From assembly GCF_004365635.1 (NCBI RefSeq), contig NZ_SOBH01000001.1, forward strand, positions 992,001-1,056,000: DNA of 64,000 nt. Direction: 5' to 3'. This stretch comes from Litoreibacter halocynthiae. Its GTDB lineage: Bacteria > Pseudomonadota > Alphaproteobacteria > Rhodobacterales > Rhodobacteraceae. Under the pieces are notes generated by a model, which saw only the letters and a program-made list of their open reading frames with translations, was not told the origin of the DNA and did not search any database. Shown in pieces: positions 16,719-26,115 of this stretch; position 1 is the stretch's first letter; every line of letters begins with the position of its first letter. The translations under genes and the position numbers were made by a program.

Positions 16719-18806
16719 TTATTCGGCGGCGATTTTGATGACGGGTTCCATGCGGGCCAAGATGTCATCCGCGAGGTGGCATTTGACTTGATGGCCTTCC
16801 GCCAAGGTCCGCACTGGCGGCACGTCTTTTTCGCATAGCCCACCCGGCACCTGATCCTTCCAACGGCAGCGCGTCTGGAACGGACATCCGGGGGGCGGGT
16901 TCATGGCCGAGGGAATGTCGCCTTCCAGAACGATATGCTGTTTTTCGACCGAGGTATCGGCGATGGGGACAGCCGAGAGCAGCGCTTCGGTATAGGGGTG
17001 ATAGGGTGGCTGGAAGACCTGATCCGTCGTGCCCAGTTCAACCACATGGCCGAGATACATGACCATAACGCGGTCGGCCAGATAGCGGACGATGCTCAGG
17101 TCATGAGAGATGAAAAGCAGGGTGGTTTTGTTCTCGCGCTGGATTTCCATCAACAGGTCGGTGACCGCCGCCTGAACCGATACATCGAGTGCCGACACAG
17201 GTTCATCCGCCACCACGATCTTGGCGTCACCGGCAAAGGCGCGGGCGATTCCGACGCGCTGTTTTTGTCCGCCGGACAATTGTCGCGGCATGCGGGTGGC
17301 GAATTCGCGGGGCAGTTTTACGAGGTCCAACAGTTCCAACATGCGTGTTTCGCGGGCCGCCTCGGTGTCGCCGATGCCGAAGATCTCCAGCGCCCGAATG
17401 ATTTGACGCCCAACGGTCATTGATGGGTTCAGCGTGTCGAACGGATTTTGGAACACCATCTGCACGTTGGAGATTGTTTTGGTGTCGCGATCTTCAATCG
17501 AGACGTCCTGAATCTCCTTGCCGTGGAGCAGGATTTTGCCTTCGGTGGCTGTCTCCAGCCCCATCAAAACCTTGGCAAAGGTGGACTTGCCGCAACCGGA
17601 TTCCCCAACGATTGCAAGGGTTTCGGACTCGCGCGCCTCGAAGCTGAGGGTTTCGTTGGCCTTCACCACTTTCTTGTTGGCCCCGCCGAATAGGGCTGAG
17701 GCGGCGACCTCGTAATATTTCTTGAGGTTGTCCATCTTGAGGACGACTTCACCGGGTTCGGGCTTCTCGGTTTGCGCCCCGATCTCAATCGGTGCGTTCC
17801 AGTCGATTTCCTCGATGCGCAGGCAGCGGGAGCCGTGGCGGTCATTGCCCCTGATCTTGTGCATCTTGATGTCGCCCTGATCGCACAAGCCCTCCTTGAA
17901 GTAGTCGCAGCGCGGGCCGAAGTTGCACCCCTGAGGGCGCTCGTGCGGCAGGGGGAAGTTGCCGGGGATGGCGACCAGCGGGCGCGAGTTTTTGTCGGCG
18001 CCCGGAAGCGGGATCGAGCGGAACAGCGCCTGCGTATAGGGGTGCTGCATGTCGTCGAAGACGTCTTCGATGGAGCCGGTCTCCACCGCCTCGCCGGAAT
18101 ACATCACGCAGATGCGGTCGCAGGTTTCCAAGACCAGCCCGAGGTTGTGCGAGATGAACAGCATCGACGTGCCGTATTTCTTGCCAAGGTCCTTGACCAG
18201 CTCGACCACGGCGGCCTCCACGGTCACATCCAAAGCGGTCGTCGGCTCGTCCAAAATCAGCAGAGAAGGCTTTGACATCAAGGCCATAGCGATCACGATG
18301 CGTTGTTGCTGGCCGCCGGACAACTGGTGGGGAAAGCTGTTGAGGATACGCTTGGGGTCAGGGAGTTTGACGTCGGTGACCACCTCCAACGCGCGCTCAT
18401 AGGCCTCTTTTTCGGAGGTGCCGAAATGGATCATCGGCACTTCCATAAGCTGCTTGCCTATGCGCATGGCGGGGTTGAGAGACGCCATGGGTTCCTGATA
18501 GATCATGGCAATCTCGGAGCCGCGGATGTTGCGTAATTCCTCCGGACTCATCTGGCCAAGGTCTTGACCTTTGAACTTGATGGAACCGCCGACCACGCGG
18601 CCGTTGACGCCCAGATCCTGCATGACGCCGAGGGCTACGGTGGACTTGCCGCAACCGGACTCGCCGACAAGGCCCATGGCTTCGCCGGGTTGCACGATGC
18701 AAGAGAAATCCATCACGGCGGGTATCTCGCGAAGGCGGGTGAAGAAGGAAATCGACAATTGGTCGATTTCCAGAATCGGGCCGGAATAGGTCTCTGCGTC
18801 AGCCAT
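16719..18806 (-). CDS. peptide-type ABC transporter, fused double ATPase
   Basis: A 695-residue protein with two complete ATP-binding cassettes in tandem, equal to fused DppD and DppF. First cassette: Walker A GLVGESGCGKST, signature LSGGQQQRI, Walker B LLILDEPTTALD. Second: Walker A AIVGESGCGKST, signature LSGGQKQRV, Walker B IVVADEPVSALD. Each is followed by an oligopeptide-transporter C-terminal domain with cysteines (about CNFGPRCDYFKEGLC and CPFQTRCRW), which in this family can bind an iron–sulfur cluster. ATG 18806 follows GGGAGG; the open frame upstream is not family-like. Last gene of the operon. Confidence 0.95.
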   Translation of the reverse strand: MADAETYSGPILEIDQLSISFFTRLREIPAVMDFSCIVQPGEAMGLVGESGCGKSTVALGVMQDLGVNGRVVGGSIKFKGQDLGQMSPEELRNIRGSEIAMIYQEPMASLNPAMRIGKQLMEVPMIHFGTSEKEAYERALEVVTDVKLPDPKRILNSFPHQLSGGQQQRIVIAMALMSKPSLLILDEPTTALDVTVEAAVVELVKDLGKKYGTSMLFISHNLGLVLETCDRICVMYSGEAVETGSIEDVFDDMQHPYTQALFRSIPLPGADKNSRPLVAIPGNFPLPHERPQGCNFGPRCDYFKEGLCDQGDIKMHKIRGNDRHGSRCLRIEEIDWNAPIEIGAQTEKPEPGEVVLKMDNLKKYYEVAASALFGGANKKVVKANETLSFEARESETLAIVGESGCGKSTFAKVLMGLETATEGKILLHGKEIQDVSIEDRDTKTISNVQMVFQNPFDTLNPSMTVGRQIIRALEIFGIGDTEAARETRMLELLDLVKLPREFATRMPRQLSGGQKQRVGIARAFAGDAKIVVADEPVSALDVSVQAAVTDLLMEIQRENKTTLLFISHDLSIVRYLADRVMVMYLGHVVELGTTDQVFQPPYHPYTEALLSAVPIADTSVEKQHIVLEGDIPSAMNPPPGCPFQTRCRWKDQVPGGLCEKDVPPVRTLAEGHQVKCHLADDILARMEPVIKIAAE

Positions 18807-18895
18807 TTTTGCGGCCTCCCTGAGTTGGTTTTTTCGGCACTGAAGGCCGGTCGGCAAAGCGTCGGCAAAGTGTCGGCTTTTTGTCGGGCATGATA

Positions 18896-20353
18896 TCAGT
18901 CCTTCAGGGATTCTTCGCGCAGCCCGTCGGCCAGCAGGTTCAACCCCAGAACGAGGCTCATCAAGGCGATGGCAGGTACGATCGCGGGATGCGGATAGAT
19001 GCTGAGCAAGCGTCGGCCTGCGTTGATCGTCGTGCCCCAGTCGGGGCTTTCCGACGACAACCCGAGACCAAAGAAGCCCAAGGTGCCCAGCAGGATGATG
19101 GTGTAGCCGATGCGCAGACAGAAATCGACGATCAGCGGGCCGCGTGCGTTGGGCAGGATTTCCCAGAGCATGATGTACCAAGGGCCTTCACCACGGGTTT
19201 GCCCTGCCGCCACGTAGTCACGGGTTTTGATGTCGAGGACCAAGCCACGTACAATCCGGAACACGGTGGGGGAGTTCACGAAGACCACCGAGACGAACAC
19301 GATCAACACGCCGCCATCAATGGAGATCAGCCCGAGCGGGTCTGCATCCCACGCCATGCCAAGGTAGATGTACCCACCGATCAGGATGGTCAGCCCGACA
19401 TAGAGGTTTCGTTTGGGCGGTTGGGTGAAGTAGCGCGAGTCGAACAGCACCACGAGGAACACCAGCGGGAACAAGAACAGGATCGAGGCGAGGATCGTTG
19501 GCACGCGCCAGATATACTCCGTTCCCGGTATAGCGATACCCGCGGCGCGAATTTCTGGTGTGACCAGCAGGAAGAACAGCAAGATCACGGGGAAGGCCAA
19601 AACGAGGTTCGCCATGAAGCTGATGATGGTGTCCAGCTTGCCGCCGAAATAGCCCGCCGGTAGCCCCAGCGTGATGCCGACCATGAAGGCAAACAATGTG
19701 GCCGCCGGTGCGATGACCAACACGACCTGAGAGCCTTTGACCATGCGCGAGAACACGTCACGCGCGAGGTTGTCGCCCCCAAGCAGGTAGTGGGTGTAGT
19801 CGCCCTCTGCCGCGCCACGCAGCGGCGTGCCGGGGAGCTTGTTCTTCATGCCGGAGACCTGACCCAGCGGATCATGGGTGATGATCAGGTCCATGGCCAC
19901 GAAGATGGCGGTGAAGACCCAGAACATCACAATGGCGAAGCCGAACATGCCGATGGGGCTGTCGAAGAGTTTGCCATAGAGGCCCAGCTTGCGCTTGTAG
20001 GTGATCGACAGGAAGAAGGTCACGGCGAGTGCGATCCAGACGGGCAGGAAGCGAACGCCCAACTCGCCCAGAATTCCAGCGGTGCCGTAAGGGGTCACGA
20101 TACCTGCCAGCAGGTAGATCATACCGAGCCCCAATGTGGCGACGGCGGTCGGTAGGATGAAACGCGCCAAGGATTCAGAATGCGGCGCACTCATGACAAT
20201 TCCGCCAGAGGTGGTGCTGAACGCGGCTTGTACGTTCTCGTAAGCACTGACCAGCAAGTAACCGGCCACGGCGAGGATTAGTCCCAACACAGCAAGTGCG
20301 AAGAGAGGGTTCAAAAGGGTGCCTAGCGCACCAGTCCAAGTGAGCGGCTCCAT
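18896..20353 (-). CDS. peptide-type ABC transporter permease, DppC family with N-terminal extension
   Basis: A 485-residue inner-membrane permease. The DppC core is at the C-terminal side (GGDNLARDVFSRMVKGSQVVLVI; the coupling loop TRDYVAAGQTRGEGPWYIMLWEILPNA; final LLADGLREESLKD). It is about 180 residues longer than usual: three extra hydrophobic helices precede the core, and two more helices appear to be inserted at about 285–350 between core helices. Start codon overlaps the upstream permease stop by one base (TAATG), so the two are coupled. Confidence 0.92.
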   Translation of the reverse strand: MEPLTWTGALGTLLNPLFALAVLGLILAVAGYLLVSAYENVQAAFSTTSGGIVMSAPHSESLARFILPTAVATLGLGMIYLLAGIVTPYGTAGILGELGVRFLPVWIALAVTFFLSITYKRKLGLYGKLFDSPIGMFGFAIVMFWVFTAIFVAMDLIITHDPLGQVSGMKNKLPGTPLRGAAEGDYTHYLLGGDNLARDVFSRMVKGSQVVLVIAPAATLFAFMVGITLGLPAGYFGGKLDTIISFMANLVLAFPVILLFFLLVTPEIRAAGIAIPGTEYIWRVPTILASILFLFPLVFLVVLFDSRYFTQPPKRNLYVGLTILIGGYIYLGMAWDADPLGLISIDGGVLIVFVSVVFVNSPTVFRIVRGLVLDIKTRDYVAAGQTRGEGPWYIMLWEILPNARGPLIVDFCLRIGYTIILLGTLGFFGLGLSSESPDWGTTINAGRRLLSIYPHPAIVPAIALMSLVLGLNLLADGLREESLKD

Positions 20354-21402
20354 TATGAAATCCTAATGCGTGGGTTGAGGAACACGTAGCCGATATCCGA
20401 AATCAGCTGCGTTACGAGAACGACGATCACCGCGACGACGGAGCCGCCGAGCAGAAGGTCGATATCGTTGTTCGAGGCCGCCTGAACCAGCATCCAGCCG
20501 AAGCCTTTGTAGTTGAACAAGGTCTCGGTGATGACGACGCCGGTCAGCAGGTACGGGAATTGCAGCATGATGACGGTAAACGGCGCGATCAAGGCGTTCC
20601 GCAAAGCGTGCTTGACGACGATATTGCCGAAGCTGACACCTTTGAGCCGCGCAGTGCGCACGTATTGCGCGGTCATGACCTCGGCCATGGAGGCGCGGGT
20701 CATGCGGGCGACATAGCCGACCCCGTAGAGCGCGATCGTCGCGACGGGCAGGGTGATATTGGCCCATGTGAAGTCCTCCATCGCGGAGGTGGCGGAGCCT
20801 TTGAACCATTTGAGGCCGAAGGCGGAGGAGGCGAACACGGCGATGAAGATCACACCGGAGACATATTCGGGCGTCGCAGACGAGGCGATGGAGAAGGTGG
20901 ACAATGTTCGATCCATCCGACTGCCTTCGCGCATCCCTGCAAGGACGCCGATAATCAGGGCCGCGGGGATCATCACGGCGAAGGCCAACAGGGCGAGCCA
21001 TCCGGTCAGCCCCAAGCGTTTCGCGATTATCGAACCTGCGTCATCCTTGAAGACCGACGAATAGCCCCATTCCCCCTGCAACACACCGCAATAGCGTGGT
21101 GCTGTCTCGGCGGTGTTGACGCCTTCGCGGATGCACTTGCCGGTGGTCACGCCCTCATCGTTGGTAGTGACATGGTTGGGCAACACACCCAGCCAGCGCC
21201 CGTATTTGACGGGCAGGGGGGCCATGTAGCCCTCTCGGGTCAGGTAGCTGACCACGGCCTCGTCGGACATGCGGAAGTTGCCTTGGGTTTTGGCGAGCTT
21301 TTCAAGGTTGGGGTAAAGATTCGTCATAAAGAACACGATGAAGGTCAGGCAAAAAGCCGTCAGCAGCATCACGCCTACACGTCGTAGGATGAACATTCCC
21401 AT
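20353..21402 (-). CDS. peptide-type ABC transporter permease, DppB family
   Basis: A 349-residue inner-membrane permease. N-terminal helix (FILRRVGVMLLTAFCLTFIVFFM), a large periplasmic segment containing two cysteines (KCIREG and RYCGVLQGEWGYS), then five helices with the EAA coupling loop VRTARLKGVSFGNIVVKHALRNALI. Begins 134 bp after the binding-protein gene; two hairpins lie between them. Pairs with the DppC-like permease to form the channel. Confidence 0.93.
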   Translation of the reverse strand: MGMFILRRVGVMLLTAFCLTFIVFFMTNLYPNLEKLAKTQGNFRMSDEAVVSYLTREGYMAPLPVKYGRWLGVLPNHVTTNDEGVTTGKCIREGVNTAETAPRYCGVLQGEWGYSSVFKDDAGSIIAKRLGLTGWLALLAFAVMIPAALIIGVLAGMREGSRMDRTLSTFSIASSATPEYVSGVIFIAVFASSAFGLKWFKGSATSAMEDFTWANITLPVATIALYGVGYVARMTRASMAEVMTAQYVRTARLKGVSFGNIVVKHALRNALIAPFTVIMLQFPYLLTGVVITETLFNYKGFGWMLVQAASNNDIDLLLGGSVVAVIVVLVTQLISDIGYVFLNPRIRIS

Positions 21403-21459
21403 GTGATTGGGGTCCCTGTCTGTTTGGCCGCGACATGTGCGCCCTTCTGGGCGTCTGGA

Positions 21460-21523
21460 GCCAGGGCAGCCCTGGCAGCGCGGTTATTGAGGAAGAAAGG
21501 GCCGCACCCGAAGATGCGGCCCT
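21460..21523 (-). terminator. two hairpins between binding-protein and permease genes
   Basis: Stem AGGGCCGCA / TGCGGCCCT (21498–21523, 9 bp, 8-base loop) lies just after the binding-protein stop on the minus strand, followed by TTCTTCCTC; a second perfect stem GCCAGGG / CCCTGGC lies at 21460–21476. In such operons, hairpins after the binding-protein gene often act as partial terminators or RNA stabilisers, giving more binding protein than permease. The T run is imperfect. Confidence 0.6.
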
Positions 21524-21536
21524 GACCTGAATTGAT

Positions 21537-23210
21537 TTACGCAGCGAAGCCGTATTTGTAGATTTGCGGCAGGTAAGCGATATGCATGTCGCCGCCGACG
21601 ATACCCGGCTTGGAGTGGCGATAGAGCGACCGCCAGTATGGCTGGATGGTCACGCCTTCGTCCCGCATGATCGTCTGCAGTTTCGCCATTACCTCACGAC
21701 GTTTGTCATCGTTGGCAATCGAGTTGGCTTCGGCCAAGGCCGCATCGAACTCTGCGTTCGAGAACGCAGCTTCGTTCCATGCTTCGCCGGAGCGGTATGC
21801 AAGGCCAAGGATCTGGACGCCAAGCGGGCGGTGGTTCCAGTTGGTCGACGAGAAGCCGTACTTGGTCCAGTCGTTCCAGAACGTGGTGCCCGGTATGATC
21901 GTCCGCTTGATGTTGAAGCCCGCATCACGCAGCTGAGCGCCAACGGCATCAGTTGTGTTCTTGCGCCAGTCATCGTCGATGGAGATCAGCTCGAACTCGT
22001 AATCGGCCATGCCGGCCTCGTCGAGAAGCGCCTTGGCAGCGGCTGGATCATACTCCATGCCCGGAACATCTGCATATTCCGGGTGCATCGGGCCAACATG
22101 CGTGTTGTCCGCGACAATGCCTTGTCCAGCGTAGCCCAGTTCGAGGCAAACACCGCGATCAACGGCCTTGGCGATGGCCTGACGGACGCGAACGTCTGCG
22201 TAAGGCTTCACGCCGTTGGCGTCTTCAGCAACTTGGTTAGGACGGATAACGATGGTTGCGGCAGAAGCCACTTCCGACTTTTCCCAACCCAGACCGTCCA
22301 TGACGTCCACGAACTCGCCAACAGTTTCGTAGAACATGTCGACTTCTTCGGCTTCAGCCGCTGCAACCCAAGCCGCAGGGTCGGTGCCGTAGTCGATATA
22401 TTCGATGCTGTCGAGATACGCGCCTTTGCCAGCGGAATAGCCCCACCAGTCAAAGCCTTCGTTGCGCACGATGACGGCTTTGACACCAACTTCCAGAGAC
22501 TCTGGCTTGTAAGGGCCGGTGCCGATCGGGTTGGCCAACATATCTTCCGGCGTCCCCGTGGCCGAGCTGTGATACACAGCGGCAGGGTAGTCGGACATGC
22601 CTGCAATCAATGTGATGTCAGGTGCTGGCAAGCTCAGTTTGACCGTGTGGCTGTCCACAACCGTGATGCTTCCATCAACAGCTTTGTTGGTGTTGGCGTC
22701 GATCATGACGGAGAAGCGACCAGCCATCGAGTTGCCTTCGACGTCTTTGTCACACCATGCAGTAACCATACGTGCCACATCGTCTGCGGTGAAGTCGTCG
22801 CCATTGTTCCACTTGACGCCCTTGCGAACATTCAATGTGTACTCGGTCGCGTCGTCGTTGATCTCCCACGACTCCAGCAACATCGGCTCGAAGGAGCCGT
22901 CGGAGTTGTACTCAACCATATATTCCAGCCAACCGGCGGTGAAGTAGGCGATCTGTGTCCAGTCAAATGTGCGCGGATCTTTCAGTGCACGGACTTCCAT
23001 CTGCATGCGCAATGTGCCGCCTTGCTGGGCGTGTGCCGCAGCTTTGGCAGGCGTGGCACCGATCATGCCGTATGCGGCTGTCGCGGTGACGCCCAGCATG
23101 GTTGCGCGTGTCATGAACTCGCGGCGGTCCATTTGGCCTGCCTTGTGTTCTTCGACATACATATCGACGGCCGGGTGAACCGGTCCGCCAGTAAAGGTTT
23201 GGTTTGTCAT
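21537..23210 (-). CDS. ABC transporter substrate-binding protein (family 5, Tat-exported)
   Basis: A 557-residue periplasmic solute-binding protein of the DppA/OppA family (SBP_bac_5). The N-terminus has a twin-arginine motif in [14 protein letters not shown] at about 28–41 after a 27-residue lead, then a hydrophobic stretch and AKAAAHA. Family signatures: [43 protein letters not shown] and [14 protein letters not shown] 23210 is used; the frame is open to 23360 but that part is not family-like. Ligand probably a peptide or related compound, but this family also binds opines, nickel and sugars, so it stays open. Confidence 0.93.
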   Translation of the reverse strand: MTNQTFTGGPVHPAVDMYVEEHKAGQMDRREFMTRATMLGVTATAAYGMIGATPAKAAAHAQQGGTLRMQMEVRALKDPRTFDWTQIAYFTAGWLEYMVEYNSDGSFEPMLLESWEINDDATEYTLNVRKGVKWNNGDDFTADDVARMVTAWCDKDVEGNSMAGRFSVMIDANTNKAVDGSITVVDSHTVKLSLPAPDITLIAGMSDYPAAVYHSSATGTPEDMLANPIGTGPYKPESLEVGVKAVIVRNEGFDWWGYSAGKGAYLDSIEYIDYGTDPAAWVAAAEAEEVDMFYETVGEFVDVMDGLGWEKSEVASAATIVIRPNQVAEDANGVKPYADVRVRQAIAKAVDRGVCLELGYAGQGIVADNTHVGPMHPEYADVPGMEYDPAAAKALLDEAGMADYEFELISIDDDWRKNTTDAVGAQLRDAGFNIKRTIIPGTTFWNDWTKYGFSSTNWNHRPLGVQILGLAYRSGEAWNEAAFSNAEFDAALAEANSIANDDKRREVMAKLQTIMRDEGVTIQPYWRSLYRHSKPGIVGGDMHIAYLPQIYKYGFAA

Positions 23211-23392
23211 GATTGTCTCCCTGTAGACTTTGTCGTTTTTTGCAGCACGTTTGACCGAGCACGCCCGGTCCAGCTGGCTTATGGCTGAATGTTTTCGGCT
23301 TTTGCGTCTCCCCATCAACGCTCCGGCCCTCATAGCGCACCAATTTTCGGGTCGCGTCAACGGTTGGAACCGTCAGACTGGGGTAAAAAAAC

Positions 23393-23420
23393 GACATTCG
23401 CAATGTCAAAAAGCGACATT
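23393..23420. promoter_or_regulatory. repeated GACATT half-sites, possible AraC operator
   Basis: GACATT at 23393–23398, its complement AATGTC at 23402–23407 (a perfect inverted repeat around CGC), and GACATT again at 23415–23420. The two direct copies are 22 bp apart, two helical turns, the usual arrangement for AraC-family half-sites. They lie between the AraC regulator gene and the transporter operon, about 180 bp upstream of the binding-protein start. Confidence 0.45.
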
Positions 23421-23483
23421 TATGGAAGCTGAATTCAGTACGATCCGGCGAACGTATTGCAAAAGCGCGATATGTCGGGAGGT

Positions 23484-24266
23484 TTACCTTGTCTTGCGAA
23501 ACGCAGAAGGGCTTTTTCCTGTATGTGCCTGAAAGGCCCGCGTGAAGTAGGCAGGGCTGGAAAAACCGAGCTTTTCGGCGATGTCTTGCACAGGGCGGTC
23601 GGTGTGAAGCAAGGCTTCGCATGCGGCCTGGATCACCCGTTCTTGCAGCAGCGTAGAGGCCGGCTTGCCGACGGCATTTTGCGTCAGGCGTGTGAGATGG
23701 GTCGGGGTGACCTGCAAGTCAGCGGCGAATTCGCCCAGCGATTTGCCGTCGCGATGGCCAATGCTGACCACGTGGCTGAATTTTTGCAGCACGCGTTCCG
23801 ATTTCCCAAGCTCGCCCTGAGGCTGTCCGGTCAAGGCGCGGTCGATCCAAACGCCAAGCATCATGACATAGGCCATGACGGCGCGGCGCTGACCCGTGCG
23901 CAATTCACCCAACTCGCGCGACAGCGCGTCGATGAGCCCTGTGATCTCGCTTTGCATCTGCACGCTCGAGGCTTTCAGCAGGGCGGGCCTGCGCGGAAGT
24001 CCGGAGGTATCGTTGCGCGGAAGCGAGACGACCATGCCTTGCGGGCTTGCAAACATCTCGTAGCTGAACAGCGTATGGGGCGGGATGAAAATCGCGGTAT
24101 TCGGCCCGATGCCACGCATCCGGCAATCCACCATGATGCGCCCCTGACCACGGGTGATCCAGAACAGGATCGGGTGGTCCAGAGATTGCGCTGCGTCAGT
24201 CCGCCATGCTTCAGACCGTTGATGGGTCGCAAGGGTCTCTACTTGAGGTAGAATTTGACGGGTCAT
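23484..24266 (-). CDS. AraC-family transcriptional regulator
   Basis: A 260-residue regulator. N-terminal cupin-like sensor (about 1–110; ILFWITRGQGRIMVDC, IFIPPHTLFSYEMF) and C-terminal double helix-turn-helix (about 165–255; SLGEFAADLQVTPTHLTRLTQ, then VQDIAEKLGFSSPAYFTRAFQAHTGKSPSAFRK). Lies immediately upstream of the ABC transporter operon on the same strand, with repeated GACATT half-sites in the gap, and so probably controls that transporter in response to its solute or a derivative. Confidence 0.9.
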   Translation of the reverse strand: MTRQILPQVETLATHQRSEAWRTDAAQSLDHPILFWITRGQGRIMVDCRMRGIGPNTAIFIPPHTLFSYEMFASPQGMVVSLPRNDTSGLPRRPALLKASSVQMQSEITGLIDALSRELGELRTGQRRAVMAYVMMLGVWIDRALTGQPQGELGKSERVLQKFSHVVSIGHRDGKSLGEFAADLQVTPTHLTRLTQNAVGKPASTLLQERVIQAACEALLHTDRPVQDIAEKLGFSSPAYFTRAFQAHTGKSPSAFRKTR

Positions 24267-24372
24267 AAAATGTCCTGCGAATGCTGTCGTGCCGGAACGT
24301 CGAATATAGACAAACTGAGTAGTAGTTTGCCCGCCTTCAAGCTGTCAAATATCGAATTAAGGCAATTCTGTG

Positions 24373-25251
24373 TCAAAAACGCAATTCATCGGCGGAAATC
24401 TGCGTCCAGTCTTTCATACGGGCACGGAACCATGTTCGTTGGCGCTTAGCATATTGACGCGAAGCGATAATCGCGCGGTCGCGGGCCTCTGACAGCGGAA
24501 TTTCGCCATTTAGATGCGCCATAAGCTCAGGACCGCCGATGGCCTTGGCGGAGGGGCGCTGGATATCCCAATCGGATTGCAGCGCCCGCACCTCGTCCAG
24601 CGCGCCCTTTTGCAGCATTTGATCAAACCGGCGGATGATCCGGTCGTCGAGCCACGGGACGGGGGCATTCAGCACAATCGCGGTGCAATCTTCGCGGCGC
24701 AGGGTGGGCGGCGGTGTTTCGGACTGCCACGCGCTGATCGAGCGACCGGTGGCTTTTAGAACCTCCCACGCGCGTTGCACGCGTGCGCGGTTCAGCACGT
24801 CGATGCGTCCGGTAGTCTCGGGGTCCAGATCCTGAAGCATGTCTTCGCGGGTCAGCTGCTCGGCCGCAGCGCGTATGGTACTGGGGATAGCCGGGATATC
24901 GGCCAAGCCTTGGGTGAGGGCCGTAAAGTTCAAACCGGTCCCCCCGACGATGATCGGACGGGATGGCTTGGCGAGTTCCGTCGTTACATCGCGAAGCCAA
25001 TGCCCTGTCGAATAGGTCTCGCGGTAGGGCACGTGCCCGTAAAGCCTGTGGTCTGCCTGCGCCAACTCGGCGGCATCGGGGCGGGCCGACAAAAGCTGCC
25101 AGCAATCGAAGACCTGCAACGCATCGGCGTTAATGATCGTGCCACCCAGCGTGGTCGCAATCTGCAAGGCCAGCGCGGACTTGCCGGAGGCAGTTGGTCC
25201 GGCGATCAAAACCGGCTGTTCGGCTCCGATATGTTCAAGCAGAGGCAACAT
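24373..25251 (-). CDS. miaA: tRNA dimethylallyltransferase MiaA
   Basis: Adds a dimethylallyl group to N6 of A37 in tRNAs that read UNN codons. 292 residues. P-loop [12 protein letters not shown] near residue 18; [12 protein letters not shown] replaces the usual NADSMQVY with altered residues; [22 protein letters not shown] is well conserved; tRNA-binding and C-terminal [12 protein letters not shown] are present. Divergent from pyrH across a 135-bp gap that should hold both promoters. Confidence 0.95.
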   Translation of the reverse strand: MLPLLEHIGAEQPVLIAGPTASGKSALALQIATTLGGTIINADALQVFDCWQLLSARPDAAELAQADHRLYGHVPYRETYSTGHWLRDVTTELAKPSRPIIVGGTGLNFTALTQGLADIPAIPSTIRAAAEQLTREDMLQDLDPETTGRIDVLNRARVQRAWEVLKATGRSISAWQSETPPPTLRREDCTAIVLNAPVPWLDDRIIRRFDQMLQKGALDEVRALQSDWDIQRPSAKAIGGPELMAHLNGEIPLSEARDRAIIASRQYAKRQRTWFRARMKDWTQISADELRF

Positions 25252-25386
25252 CGCGCGGTGGGATTCCAGTTATTAACAGTTTGTCGCGGGTGGACGGCGC
25301 TTGGCCGTTGAAACTTTCCGCGTTTTCCGACAGTTTGCCACCAATTTGCAACTGCTCAAATCGCACTCCCAGAAAGGCTGCCCGCC

Positions 25387-26115
25387 ATGACCGATGCCTC
25401 CAAGACGACCTACAAACGCGTTATGTTGAAAATCTCCGGCGAGGCATTGATGGGGGATCAGGGATTCGGCCTTCATCCGCCAACGGTGGAACGGATCGCT
25501 CGCGAAGTGCAATCGGTCCACGAAATGGGCGTGGAAATCTGCATGGTCATTGGCGGCGGCAACATCTTTCGCGGGCTTCAGGGCTCCGCGCAGGGGATGG
25601 AGCGGACGACGGCGGACTACATGGGCATGCTGGCCACGGTGATGAACGCGCTGGCGATGCAGGGAGCACTGGAGAGCCTTGGCATCCACACACGGGTGAT
25701 TTCGGCGATTACCATGAACGAGGTGGCCGAGCCCTATATCCGCCGCCGCGCAGTGCGGCACTTGGAGAAGAAGCGGGTGTGCATCTTTGCCGCCGGAACG
25801 GGGAACCCGTATTTTACCACCGACACCGCCGCGACATTGCGGGCAAACGAAATGTCCTGCGAGGCGATCTTCAAGGGCACCAAGGTTGATGGCGTCTATG
25901 ACAAGGACCCCGCCAAGCACGACGACGCGGTGCGCTATGACAAGGTCAGCTTTGATGACGTCCTGCAAAAGCGCCTTGGCGTCATGGATGCCTCCGCCAT
26001 TGCACTGGCCCGTGACAACGACCTGCCGATCATCGTGTTCTCGCTGGACGAGCCGGGCGGGTTCAAGGGCATTCTGGCGGGCGAGGGGACTTACACGATT
26101 GTGAAGGACTCCTGA
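25387..26115 (+). CDS. pyrH: UMP kinase
   Basis: Phosphorylates UMP to UDP; hexameric amino-acid-kinase-fold enzyme. 242 residues with [58 protein letters not shown] and [16 protein letters not shown]. First gene of the usual pyrH–frr–uppS–cdsA–dxr–rseP–bamA block. Its last 25 bases overlap the Hint-domain gene, which is read in the opposite direction and separates it from frr. Confidence 0.97.
   Translation: MTDASKTTYKRVMLKISGEALMGDQGFGLHPPTVERIAREVQSVHEMGVEICMVIGGGNIFRGLQGSAQGMERTTADYMGMLATVMNALAMQGALESLGIHTRVISAITMNEVAEPYIRRRAVRHLEKKRVCIFAAGTGNPYFTTDTAATLRANEMSCEAIFKGTKVDGVYDKDPAKHDDAVRYDKVSFDDVLQKRLGVMDASAIALARDNDLPIIVFSLDEPGGFKGILAGEGTYTIVKDS

Noticed and set aside
20560-21387. 275-codon plus-strand open frame over the DppB-like permease
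   Set aside because: His/Asp/Gly-rich translation typical of the antisense of hydrophobic codons.
21564-23288. 574-codon plus-strand open frame over the binding-protein gene
   Set aside because: Long, but antisense to a clear SBP_bac_5 protein with a signal motif; the translation is Cys/His/Arg-rich and domain-less.
23211-23483. Possible extra gene between the binding protein and the AraC regulator
   Set aside because: Open frames here lack ribosome-binding sites and family features; the segment reads better as an operator/promoter region.
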